DNA of 56,909 nt. It comes from Clostridia bacterium. GTDB lineage: Bacteria > Bacillota > Clostridia > TANB77 > CAG-508. This document shows positions 1-8,716 of this stretch, in pieces. Numbering within the stretch: position 1 is the first letter of the stretch; the number at the start of each line of letters is the position of its first letter. Both the position numbers and the translations under genes were made by a program. The stretch covers positions 1-56,909 of the forward strand of contig JAFRDD010000006.1 in assembly GCA_017404025.1 (NCBI GenBank), written 5' to 3'. The notes below the pieces were generated by a model. It made no database searches. It was given only the letters and a program-made list of their open reading frames with translations, and was not told the origin of the DNA.

Positions 1-111
1 CAAAGTAAAATTATGTTAATTATATAAAATTACGATATAAAATACTGGTACCATTAAACCTATATTTTAAGAAGAAAAATTTAATGGAGAAAGGATAAGT
101 ATAATATATGA

Positions 112-453
112 AATTTTATCTTTAATATATTATACAAGGTTATAAAATATTGCTTAGGATTACCTGATGTATATGAAGATTATCCATTTCCAGATGATGA
201 TGATTCGGTAACAATGAAACATAAGAAAAATAATAAATGGTTTGCATTAATTATGAATGTAAAAGGAGAAGAATATTTAAATATAAAAACAAATCCTGAA
301 TATTCAGAATTATTAAGAAAAACTTTTGACTATATAATTCCAGCATATCATATGAATAAAGAACATTGGAATACAATAGTTTTAAGTGATAAATGTGATA
401 AAAAATTAATAGAAGAATTATTAGAACTAAGTTATGAGCTAACTAGAAAATAA
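112..453 (+). CDS. MmcQ/YjbR-like protein, start codon not identifiable
   Basis: The C-terminal part from the ATG at 214 reads through KWFALIM and ends at 453. It fits the small MmcQ/YjbR DNA-binding-like family. The family signature CLGLPDVYEDYPF is encoded upstream of that ATG in the same frame, so the real protein begins further upstream. The open frame reaches back only to a TGA at 109-111, and no ATG, GTG or TTG lies in it before 214. Either an ATA or ATC start is used, or the 5' end was lost by a frameshift. No good ribosome-binding site is seen. The family's function is not well defined. Confidence 0.6.
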   Translation, partial: NFIFNILYKVIKYCLGLPDVYEDYPFPDDDDSVTMKHKKNNKWFALIMNVKGEEYLNIKTNPEYSELLRKTFDYIIPAYHMNKEHWNTIVLSDKCDKKLIEELLELSYELTRK

Positions 454-500
454 AAAAGGTTATACATTTTGATAGTTATACCAGGAGGTTGTGAAATTTT

Positions 501-1100
501 ATGATAAAAAGATATAAACAAACTGAAATTGATAAACTAGTACATATATTAAAAAATGATGGAGTTATTAGTATTCCAACGGATACTGTTTATGGAGTAT
601 GTGCTAGAATTAGTACGAAAATAGCACATGATAAGCTAGTTGCTGTTAAAAACCGACCAGCAAATAAAGCATTTCCTGTTATGTGTGCAAATATGGAACA
701 GATTAAAAGAATAGCAATAGTAGATCAAAAAGCAGAAAAAATAATAAAAGCTTTTATGCCAGGCCCTATAACATTAGTTTTAAAGAAAAATGAGGAATTG
801 GCAGATTATGTAACAAATGGAAAAGATACAATTGCAGTAAGAATGGCAACATCAGATGTAATAAAAGAAATAATAGAAAAGGTTGGAAGCCCTTTATTTA
901 TGACAAGTGCAAATAAAAGTGGTGAACCAGCATGCAATAGCTTAGATGAGATAGAAAAATCATGTCAATTATTAGATGGAATGATGGAAGGGGATATTTC
1001 ATTAGGCAGAGCGAGCACAATTGTTGATTGCTCTTCAAATAAAATAAAGATATTACGTCCTGGTCCAATTTTATTAAAACAAATAGAAAACTATAAATAA
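501..1100 (+). CDS. tsaC: Threonylcarbamoyl-AMP synthase (Sua5/YciO/YrdC family)
   Basis: The 199-residue protein makes threonylcarbamoyl-AMP from threonine, bicarbonate and ATP, the first step of t6A modification at position 37 of ANN-decoding tRNAs in the cytoplasm. Visible motifs are PTDTVYG (26-32), KNRP (50-53) and TSANKSG (135-141), all in the nucleotide and threonine pocket. The length matches the short TsaC type without the C-terminal Sua5 domain. The start is set by a strong AGGAGG at 483-487. It stands alone, with folD 170 bases downstream. The assignment is firm at family level. Confidence 0.92.
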   Translation: MIKRYKQTEIDKLVHILKNDGVISIPTDTVYGVCARISTKIAHDKLVAVKNRPANKAFPVMCANMEQIKRIAIVDQKAEKIIKAFMPGPITLVLKKNEELADYVTNGKDTIAVRMATSDVIKEIIEKVGSPLFMTSANKSGEPACNSLDEIEKSCQLLDGMMEGDISLGRASTIVDCSSNKIKILRPGPILLKQIENYK

Positions 1101-1273
1101 TTCAGATGGAAAAAAGTTTATAAAAAATCCAAAAGGGTCATATTAATTGTATACATGCTATTTTTTAATGTGTATTTTTTCTAAAAGACTAGCAAATTTT
1201 GATTTTATAATATATAATAATGAAAATTTAGTATATAGCAAAATATAAAAAATAGAGAAATGGAGAAACAAAT

Positions 1274-2120
1274 ATGACAACATTAATAGATGGAAAAGAA
1301 TTATCCAAAAAGATAAGAAGTGAATTAAAAGAAAAAAGTGAAATGCTAAGAAAAGAAGGAATAATACCAAAACTAGCAGTAATATTAGTAGGTGAGGACC
1401 CAGCTTCAAAAGTATATGTAAGAAATAAAAGTAAGGCTTGCCAAGAAGTTGGAATTGAATATGAAGAATTTTTATTAGATGAAAATATAAAGCAAAAAGA
1501 ATTGATTGAATTAATAGAAAAATTAAATAATAGAAGTGATATTCATGGAATTTTATTGCAAAGTCCAATTCCTGAAAAATTAAATATAAATGAAGCTTTC
1601 GAAAAAATATCATATAAAAAAGATGTAGATGGATTTAATCCAATAAATGTTGGAAAATTATCAATTGGACAAGATGCGTTCATATCTTGTACACCTTTTG
1701 GTGTTATAAAAATGTTTGAAGAATATGGGATAGATTTAGAAGGAAAAGAAGTTGTTATTTTAGGAAGAAGCAATATTGTTGGAAAACCATTAATTCAATG
1801 TTGCCTTAATAAAAATGCAACAGTCACAGTATGTCATTCAAGAACAAAAAATTTATCAGAAATAACAAAAAGAGCAGATATTCTAATTTCTGCAATTGGA
1901 AAATCAAAATTTATAAAAAAGGAAATGATAAAAGATGGAGCCGTTGTTGTAGATGTTGGAATAAATAGAGGGGAAGACCGGAAAGTTAACAGGAGATGTT
2001 GATTTTGAAAATGTAAAAGAAACAGCAAGTTATATTACACCAGTTCCAGGTGGAGTTGGTCCAATGACAATAACAATGCTTATGAATAATGTTATAAAAG
2101 CTGCAAAACAAGGAGTGTGA
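1274..2120 (+). CDS. folD: FolD, methylene-THF dehydrogenase/cyclohydrolase, with +1 frameshift at CGG
   Basis: Bifunctional one-carbon enzyme that oxidises 5,10-methylene-THF with NADP and hydrolyses methenyl-THF. Residues 1-235 read normally and contain the Rossmann motif GRSNIVGKP. The zero frame then meets CGG at 1979-1981 and stops after RKVNRRC. Skipping C1979 gives [10 protein letters not shown] and later [10 protein letters not shown], the conserved FolD C-terminus, to a TGA at 2118. The joined protein is 281 residues, the normal family length. The gene is essential in most bacteria and otherwise undamaged, so decay is unlikely. A ribosome-binding site (GGAG, 1262-1265) precedes the ATG. 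dprA follows after 12 bases, so the two are probably co-transcribed. Confidence 0.9.
1979..1981 (+). other. CGG +1 frameshift site in folD (site 1)
   Basis: The context is GAC CGG AAA in the zero frame and GAC (C) GGA AAG after skipping one base. The skipped base is C1979, and the restored residue is Gly236 of FolD. The zero-frame stop lies seven codons downstream. Confidence 0.85.
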
Positions 2121-2132
2121 AGTTTATAGTAA

Positions 2133-2780
2133 ATGAGTAAAATTCAAATAATAAAAAAGGAGAATAAAAGGTATCCACAAAAATTAAAACAAATTTATTC
2201 TCCTCCTCAAATTTTATATGCGATAGGAAATACTGGCATTTTAAATCTTCCTAGTATTTCTATAGTTGGGGGAAGAGAACATACAGAATACGGAAAAAAA
2301 TCAGCATATTATTTTTCGTATAATCTAGCAAAAGCTGGATTGGTAATTGTAAGCGGTTTAGCAAAGGGAATAGATAGTTTTTCCCATATTGGTTGCCTAG
2401 CTGCTAAAGGAAAAACTATAGCGATTATTGGAAGTGGGTTAGATAATATTTACCCTAAAGAAAATGAAGAACTAGCAAAAAAAATTATAGAAGCAGGAGG
2501 CTGTATTATTTCAGAATATCCTTTAGGAACAAAACCAGAAAAAAGAAATTTTCCTGAAAGAAATAGAATTATAAGTGGTATTTCAAATAGTGTTCTTGTT
2601 GTTGAAGCAAAAGAAAAAAGTGGAAGCCTAATTACTGCAAATTTTGCTTTAGAGCAAGGAAAAGATGTATTTGCAGTTCCTGGAAATATTAATTCAAAAA
2701 ATTCAATTGGTACTAATTTATTAATTCAAGAAGGAGCGATTCCTGTTATTAATTATAAAGATATTTTAAAAAATTCATAA
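2133..2780 (+). CDS. dprA: DprA/Smf, DNA-processing protein
   Basis: DprA loads RecA on incoming single-stranded DNA during natural transformation. The 215-residue protein is essentially the Rossmann-like core. It shows YPQKLKQI then PPQILYAIG, followed by SGLAKGIDSFSH, GSGLDNIYP, FPERNRIISG and SGSLITANFALEQG. The N-terminal SAM/HhH region and the C-terminal winged helix of longer DprA proteins are absent, which is common in Clostridia. It starts 12 bases after folD, and an AGGAG overlapping the folD end may serve as ribosome-binding site. Family assignment is firm; competence itself cannot be inferred from this gene alone. Confidence 0.9.
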   Translation: MSKIQIIKKENKRYPQKLKQIYSPPQILYAIGNTGILNLPSISIVGGREHTEYGKKSAYYFSYNLAKAGLVIVSGLAKGIDSFSHIGCLAAKGKTIAIIGSGLDNIYPKENEELAKKIIEAGGCIISEYPLGTKPEKRNFPERNRIISGISNSVLVVEAKEKSGSLITANFALEQGKDVFAVPGNINSKNSIGTNLLIQEGAIPVINYKDILKNS

Positions 2781-2974
2781 AAATTTTCCTTTATATATCA
2801 ACAAAAAAATGGCCAAATGTCGCTAAATGTCGAATAATGCGATGAAAAAAGCTTTACAAATAAATAAAAAAGTTTTATTATAATAATTGATATTTGATCA
2901 AATTAATTTTATCAAAAATTTTTTTCGAAAAAACCCAAATTAAAAAAATTAAATAAGGTAGGTGTTCTTTATGT

Positions 2975-3550
2975 ATGATTAAAAGAATAAAAATTAAATA
3001 TTTTATATTGATTTTTTTTATATCAATATTATTTATTTTCAATTTTTCTCAAAATGAAAAAAAAATAAATTCAAACAATTTAACTTCAGAAAAAAATAAT
3101 AAATCCAATCAAAGTTATGAAAATATAGAAGAAAATAATTTTATTAATACAGAAGATAATTATACGAAAGAATATGATTGGCAAATAGAAATACCATCCA
3201 TTTCTCTAAAAGCTGAAATAAAAGAAGGGACAGATGAAAATGTAATAAATAAATATGTTGCTCATTTTACTGAAACAAGTATTACAGATGGAAATGTAGC
3301 ATTGGCAGCACATAATAGAGGATATGAAGTTAATTATTTTGCTAATATTAAAAATTTAAAATTAGAAGATGAAATAATTTATAAATATAAAGATTATAAA
3401 AAAGTATACAAAGTTCAAACAATGGAAGTTATTAAAGATACTGATTGGAGTTATATAAAAAATACCAAAGATAATGTAATTACATTAATTACATGTGTAG
3501 AAAATCAACCTGAATTAAGAAGAGTAGTTCAAGGGATAGAAAGAAAGTGA
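2975..3550 (+). CDS. Sortase (class D-like)
   Basis: Membrane transpeptidase that cleaves LPxTG-type signals and attaches surface proteins. The 191-residue protein has an N-terminal membrane anchor (about 8-25), a low-complexity Asn/Glu linker and a sortase fold from about residue 68. Catalytic residues are His113 in LAAHNRG, Cys174 in TLITCVE, and Arg182 or Arg183. The start is the ATG at 2975 behind AGGTAGGTG; an ATG four bases upstream hits a stop at once. Its last codon overlaps the GTG start of the thioester-domain protein, so the pair is translationally coupled and that protein, ending in LPVTG, is the likely substrate. Confidence 0.9.
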   Translation: MIKRIKIKYFILIFFISILFIFNFSQNEKKINSNNLTSEKNNKSNQSYENIEENNFINTEDNYTKEYDWQIEIPSISLKAEIKEGTDENVINKYVAHFTETSITDGNVALAAHNRGYEVNYFANIKNLKLEDEIIYKYKDYKKVYKVQTMEVIKDTDWSYIKNTKDNVITLITCVENQPELRRVVQGIERK

Positions 3551-4812
3551 GGAAAAAAGTGAAAAAAATTTTAAAAACATTTATTATAGGAGCAATAGTA
3601 TTAATTTTAAATATGTTAATTTTATTAAATTCAACATATGCAGTAAATTTAGGAAATGTTAATATTTATTCAGCAGGAGATTGTGGACAATTATTAAAAT
3701 ATAATGGAATAGTAGTAAAAACAACGTATGCAGAGTATAAAACAGAAAATGGAGCAAATCCAGCTTATTGTTTAAATAAAACTTTAGAAGGAGTTGGAGA
3801 GGTAGGAGCATATGATGTAGATGCAAGTGAAAAGATTACAGATGTTGGTTTATGGAGAGTAATTATAAATGGTTATCCGTATAAGTCATTAGACGATTTA
3901 GGTGTAAATAATAAAGAAGAAGCTTTTACAGCAACAAAGCAAGCTGTGTATTGTTATATACATGGAAATGATATTAATAATTATGAAGCAATTGGAGAAG
4001 CAGGAAAAAGAACATTAGAAGCATTAAAACAAATAGTTAATAATGCAAATTCTTCGTCAGAAACTCAAAAATCTAATTTAATAACAATAAATAAGAATTT
4101 AGAAGAATGGAAACAAGAGGGAAAATATTTGATTAAGCATTATAATATAATTTCACCTGCAAACATGGACAAATATACTGTTAGAATAGAAAAAGAAAAC
4201 AATGAATTGCCAGAAGGAATAAAAATAGTAAATGAAAATGATGATAATCAAAATGAATTTCAAGTAGGAGAAGAGTTTAAGGTTATAATTCCTATTCAAA
4301 ATTTAAAAACAGATGGAACATTTAAATTAATAGTGAATGGAAATATTTATACTAAACCTGTATTATATGCTAAACCTGACAATTCAAATTATCAAGATTA
4401 TGCTTTAACAGGAATTATGTTTGATGATGGAAAAGGAGAAGCAATTGATAATTATTACAAAAATAGCACACAGATTACAATAGATAAAAAAGATATTGAA
4501 ACAGGAGAAAAACTTCAAGGAACCGAATTTGAATTATTAAATGAAAATAAAAATATTATATATACTAATTTAGTAACAAATGAAAATGGTAAAATAATAA
4601 TTAAAGGAGTCATGCCGGGAAAATATTTTTTAAGAGAAACAAAAGCTAAAGATGGATATGTAAAAACAGATAAGTTAATTGAAATAAATGTAAAATATAA
4701 TCAAGATTTTACTATAACAGTTGATAATACAAAAGAAGAGCAACCTAAAATTGAATACATAAAAGAAAACAAAGAAGTAATAATAAAAAAATTACCAGTA
4801 ACTGGAATGTAA
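3547..4812 (+). CDS. Thioester-domain surface protein with CnaB/SpaA domain and terminal LPVTG
   Basis: The 421-residue exported protein has a signal peptide (about 1-32) and an N-terminal thioester-type domain with Cys75 in PAYCLN and Gln132 in TKQAVYC. These are the residues expected to form an internal Cys-Gln thioester for covalent adhesion. A CnaB/SpaA-like domain follows at about 313-393 (TIDKKDIETGEKLQGTEF ... RETKAKDGY). The sorting motif LPVTG (416-420) is followed by a single Met and the stop. The usual hydrophobic segment and basic tail are missing. The GTG start at 3547 overlaps the sortase stop (GTGA). Function is inferred from domain types. Confidence 0.82.
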   Translation: MRKKVKKILKTFIIGAIVLILNMLILLNSTYAVNLGNVNIYSAGDCGQLLKYNGIVVKTTYAEYKTENGANPAYCLNKTLEGVGEVGAYDVDASEKITDVGLWRVIINGYPYKSLDDLGVNNKEEAFTATKQAVYCYIHGNDINNYEAIGEAGKRTLEALKQIVNNANSSSETQKSNLITINKNLEEWKQEGKYLIKHYNIISPANMDKYTVRIEKENNELPEGIKIVNENDDNQNEFQVGEEFKVIIPIQNLKTDGTFKLIVNGNIYTKPVLYAKPDNSNYQDYALTGIMFDDGKGEAIDNYYKNSTQITIDKKDIETGEKLQGTEFELLNENKNIIYTNLVTNENGKIIIKGVMPGKYFLRETKAKDGYVKTDKLIEINVKYNQDFTITVDNTKEEQPKIEYIKENKEVIIKKLPVTGM

Positions 4813-4893
4813 GAAAAAATCCAGAAAAAAAGTCACATGAATTGATTAATAACATAAAATAAGTAAATAATAAACTTAAAGGAGAGGATTTAT

Positions 4894-5724
4894 GTGAAAT
4901 TAGGGTTAGCCTTAGCTGGAGGTGGAATTAGAGGTATAGCACATGCAGGTGTACTAAAAGCATTAGAAGATAATAATATAAAAGTTGATGCAATTGGAGG
5001 AACAAGTTCAGGAGCTTTAATTGCATCACTTTATTCAATTGGATATTCACCATATTATATTTATATACTATTTAAAAAATATGCGGAAGATATAATTTTT
5101 TTTAATGCAAAAAATATTGTATTATCTTTAAAAAATAATATTTGTGGTTTAGATACTGGAGAAAATATTGAAAAAGTGTATAATAATTTAGCATTTAAAA
5201 AGGGAATAAAAACTATGCAAGATATAAAGATGCCAATAGTTATTCCAGCAGTAGATATTAGTGAGTCAAAAGAATATGTATTTACAAATTTGATAGAAAA
5301 TAAAAAAAGAAAAAGTAATAAATATATTTCAGATATAAGTGTCGGAAAAGCAGTTAGAGCAAGTAGTAGTTTTCCTGCCGTATTTTGCCCATGTGAATAC
5401 AAATCCCATATATTTTTAGATGGAGGTGCATTAGATAATATTCCTGTTTTAGAAGTAAAGAAGCAAGGAGTTGATAAAGTTATTGCTGTTAATTTCAAAG
5501 CAGATGATATAGATGATAATAGTAATATTATGGATATAACGATGAGAACTATAGATATAATGGGAAATAAAATTTCTGAAAGAGGGTTAAAAAAAGCTGA
5601 TTTCATTTTAACTATAAAAACAGATAAAACTGGTTTATTAGATATGGAAAAAATTGATAGTTGTTATAAGTATGGATATGATACTACTATAAAAAATATA
5701 AAAAAAATAAAAGAACTTTTATAG
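4894..5724 (+). CDS. Patatin-like phospholipase
   Basis: The 276-residue protein belongs to the bacterial patatin/NTE-like (RssA) group of serine lipid acyl hydrolases. It has the oxyanion motif GGGIRG (9-14), the nucleophile elbow GTSSG with Ser38, and the dyad Asp176 in FLDGGALDN. No signal peptide is present, so it is cytoplasmic or membrane-peripheral. It starts with GTG at 4894 behind GGAGAGG. The cysteine desulfurase follows 34 bases later on the same strand. The physiological substrate cannot be told from sequence. Confidence 0.9.
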   Translation: MKLGLALAGGGIRGIAHAGVLKALEDNNIKVDAIGGTSSGALIASLYSIGYSPYYIYILFKKYAEDIIFFNAKNIVLSLKNNICGLDTGENIEKVYNNLAFKKGIKTMQDIKMPIVIPAVDISESKEYVFTNLIENKKRKSNKYISDISVGKAVRASSSFPAVFCPCEYKSHIFLDGGALDNIPVLEVKKQGVDKVIAVNFKADDIDDNSNIMDITMRTIDIMGNKISERGLKKADFILTIKTDKTGLLDMEKIDSCYKYGYDTTIKNIKKIKELL

Positions 5725-5758
5725 AGGATAGCGTATATAATATAAAGAGGATGATTTT

Positions 5759-6904
5759 ATGGATGTAAAATATTTTGATAATGCAGCAACTACAAGAGTT
5801 AAACAAGAAGTATTAAAAGAAATGATTCCATATTTTGAAATAGAGTATGGAAATCCATCTGCAATGTACTCAATTGGAAGAAACTCAAAAAGAGCTATTG
5901 AAGAAGCAAGAAAAAACGTTGCAGAATTAATAAATGCTAATTCGAATGAAATAATTTTTACTGGATGTGGATCTGAAAGTGATAATATGGCTATAAAGGG
6001 AATTGCAATGGCAAATCGAGATAAGGGAAATCATATTATTACATCAAAAATAGAGCATCATGCAATTTTGGATTCATGTAAATCTATGGAAAAAGAAGGA
6101 TTTAGAGTAACTTATTTAAATGTTGATGAAAATGGAATGATAGATTTAGAAGAATTAGAAAATGCTATTTCTAGTGATACGATTTTGATAAGTATAATGT
6201 TTGCAAATAATGAAATAGGAACAATACAGCCGATAGAAAAAATAGCTAAAATAGCTAAAAATCATAATATAATATTTCATACGGACTGTGTGCAAGCATG
6301 TGGAAATGTTTTAATAGATGTAAAATGCATGGGAATAGATTCATTATCTATATCTGGGCATAAAATTTATGGACCGAAGGGAATAGGAGCATTATATTTA
6401 AAAAAAGGAATAAAAATAAATAAATTAATTGATGGAGGACATCAAGAAAAAAATAGAAGAGCGGGAACTGAAAATGTAGCTGGAATTGTAGGGATTGGAA
6501 AAGCATGTAAAATCGCAAAAAATAATTTTAACTATCATTGTGATTATTTAAAAAAACTTAAAGATTATTTTATAAATGAAGTTGAATCTAAAATACCTGA
6601 TGTAAAACTAAATGGTGAAAGAAACAATAGACTTCCTGGAAATGTAAATTTTTCTTTTAAAGGAGTTGATGGGCAAACTTTGCTTTTTAAATTAGATCAG
6701 ATTGGAATTTGTGCATCAGCAGGATCTGCATGTAATACAGGTTCGCAAGAGCCTTCACATGTATTAGTTGCAATAGGGTTAGAACCAGAACTTGCTTATA
6801 GTTCTTTACGAGTAACGTTTGGAGAGAATAATACCATGGAAGATGTGGATTATTTAATTGAAAATTTAGAAAAAATAGTAAAAGATTTAAGAAAAGAAGC
6901 ATAA
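5759..6904 (+). CDS. Cysteine desulfurase (NifS/IscS family)
   Basis: PLP enzyme that takes sulfur from cysteine as a persulfide for Fe-S clusters and tRNA thiolation. The 381-residue protein starts MDVKYFDNAATT, carries the PLP lysine Lys202 in SGHKIYGPKG, and has the persulfide cysteine Cys325 in SAGSACNTGSQEPSHVL. The loop around the cysteine is that of the NifS/IscS group rather than SufS. No scaffold gene or thiI/mnmA lies next to it in this window, so the acceptor is unknown. It converges with the FAD protein gene 20 bases downstream. Confidence 0.93.
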   Translation: MDVKYFDNAATTRVKQEVLKEMIPYFEIEYGNPSAMYSIGRNSKRAIEEARKNVAELINANSNEIIFTGCGSESDNMAIKGIAMANRDKGNHIITSKIEHHAILDSCKSMEKEGFRVTYLNVDENGMIDLEELENAISSDTILISIMFANNEIGTIQPIEKIAKIAKNHNIIFHTDCVQACGNVLIDVKCMGIDSLSISGHKIYGPKGIGALYLKKGIKINKLIDGGHQEKNRRAGTENVAGIVGIGKACKIAKNNFNYHCDYLKKLKDYFINEVESKIPDVKLNGERNNRLPGNVNFSFKGVDGQTLLFKLDQIGICASAGSACNTGSQEPSHVLVAIGLEPELAYSSLRVTFGENNTMEDVDYLIENLEKIVKDLRKEA

Positions 6905-6923
6905 AAACTAATTTATATAGTTT

Positions 6924-8480
6924 TTATACTTCTTTTTCTAAAACAGAAATAGCACATTTTATTCCATCAACAGCAGCTGTCATAATTCCGCCAGCATATC
7001 CTGCACCTTCTCCGCATGGATAAAGACCATTAATATTAGAAACTAAATTTTCATTTCTAATTATTGTAACAGGAGAAGAACTTCTAGTTTCTACACCAGT
7101 CAAAATGCTATCCGGATTTGCAAAACCTTTTAGTTTTTTATCAAAATATAATATACCTTCTTTTAATGTTGTCTTAACAAATTCAGGAAAAATTTCATTC
7201 AAATTTGAAAGAGTAGTTCCTGGTTTATAAGAAGGAAGAATTGTACCTATATGAGTAGATTTATTATTATTTAAAAAATCTTCAAATCTTTGAATTGGAG
7301 CAAAATAATTTGAACCACCTAATTTGAATGCTTTTTCTTCTAATTCTTTTTGAAAATAAATTCCTGCAAGAGGAGAATTATTTTCAAAATCATCTGGTGT
7401 TACATTAACAAGAACAGCAGAATTAGAATTTTTACCATTTCTTAAAAAATTACTCATTCCATTAGTTACAATAGAATCTTTTTCACTAGAAGAAGCAATA
7501 ACATTTCCTCCAGGACACATACAAAATGTATAACAAGAACGTCCATTAGGAGAATGATAAGCTAATTTGTAATCAGCAGGTGGCAGATTTAAATTAGTTT
7601 GTGTACCATATTGAGATATATTTATTTCAGATTGTAAGTGTTCAATTCTAACTCCAACAGAAAAGTTTTTTGGCTTCATAGAAACGCCTTTTTTAAATAG
7701 TGTTTCAAAAGTATCTCTACTACTATGACCAATAGCTAAAATAACACAATCAGTTTCAATTTTTTTACTACAAAAAACAGCTTTAATTTCATTATTTTTA
7801 ATTTCGAAGTCAGTTACTTTTTCATTAAATAAAAAATCACCACCATTTTGTATAATATAGTTTCTAATATTTTTTAAGATATTTATTAATTTATCAGTTC
7901 CAATATGTGGTTTAGATATATATATAATTTCTTCTGGAGCGCCAAATCTTACAAATTCCTTTAAAACTTTAAAGCATAAGGGATTATTAATATTAGTTGT
8001 AAGTTTTCCATCTGAAAAAGTACCAGCTCCACCTTCACCAAATTGAACATTAGATAAATTATTTAATTTTCCGGTAGTCCAAAAATCGTTTACTTCTTTT
8101 TGTCTGTTTTCGACACTTGATCCTTGTTCTATAATAATAGGTCTTAAACCATGTTGAACCATAGTGATTGCAGCAAAAAGACCTGCAGGTCCAGCACCTA
8201 CAATAACAGGTCTTACTGTTGAATGTCTTTTAACATTTATTATAGGTTCTTTATATTTTTCAATTTTTGTAAATTTTGAATATTTTTTTTCATCTGTTAC
8301 TTCAATATCAATATTATAAATATAATGAATATCATCTTTTTTTCTAGCATCAATTGATTTTTTTGAAATATACCATGAAATAATATCATTTTTATTTATA
8401 TGAAATTTTTTTATAAAATAATTAAATAGTTCATTTTTCGATAAATCATCATATATTTTAATGTTGTTTATTCTAAGCAT
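6924..8480 (-). CDS. FAD-dependent oxidoreductase of the COG2509 type
   Basis: The 518-residue cytoplasmic flavoprotein has an N-terminal domain of about 90 residues, then the dinucleotide-binding motif VGAGPAGLFAAI, the family block FGEGGAGTFSDGKL, and a C-terminal FAD motif YPCGEGAGYAGGI. This is the widespread uncharacterised FAD-dependent dehydrogenase family. No substrate is established. The start is the ATG at 8480 behind GGAGG. It is monocistronic here and faces the cysteine desulfurase gene. Confidence 0.88.
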   Translation of the reverse strand: MLRINNIKIYDDLSKNELFNYFIKKFHINKNDIISWYISKKSIDARKKDDIHYIYNIDIEVTDEKKYSKFTKIEKYKEPIINVKRHSTVRPVIVGAGPAGLFAAITMVQHGLRPIIIEQGSSVENRQKEVNDFWTTGKLNNLSNVQFGEGGAGTFSDGKLTTNINNPLCFKVLKEFVRFGAPEEIIYISKPHIGTDKLINILKNIRNYIIQNGGDFLFNEKVTDFEIKNNEIKAVFCSKKIETDCVILAIGHSSRDTFETLFKKGVSMKPKNFSVGVRIEHLQSEINISQYGTQTNLNLPPADYKLAYHSPNGRSCYTFCMCPGGNVIASSSEKDSIVTNGMSNFLRNGKNSNSAVLVNVTPDDFENNSPLAGIYFQKELEEKAFKLGGSNYFAPIQRFEDFLNNNKSTHIGTILPSYKPGTTLSNLNEIFPEFVKTTLKEGILYFDKKLKGFANPDSILTGVETRSSSPVTIIRNENLVSNINGLYPCGEGAGYAGGIMTAAVDGIKCAISVLEKEV

Positions 8481-8716
8481 AAATTTTTCCTCCTATAAGT
8501 ATTTTAACAGAAATTATTTATGTAGGCAATAAATATTAAAAAGATATAGTTAACTTGTTACAGTCCAGTAAGAACAATTAGTTCAAGAACAAGTAGCTAG
8601 CATAATTTTCAATGATGATTCTCTTAAGTTTTATTACATATATTAATAAATTGTTGAAAAAAAATAAGTGTTGTTATAAAATATATAATGAAAAATTGTA
8701 TATATGGAGAATAAAT

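Noticed and set aside
181..213. TTCGGT in the MmcQ-like gene as a CGG site
   Set aside because: In the coding frame it reads TCG GTA, so CGG is not in frame, and the family similarity continues without a shift.
5061..5606. Long minus-strand frame opposite the patatin gene
   Set aside because: It is a shadow of an AT-rich real gene, has no ribosome-binding site and shows no domain. Similar antisense frames at 10370, 12744 and 1158 were left out.
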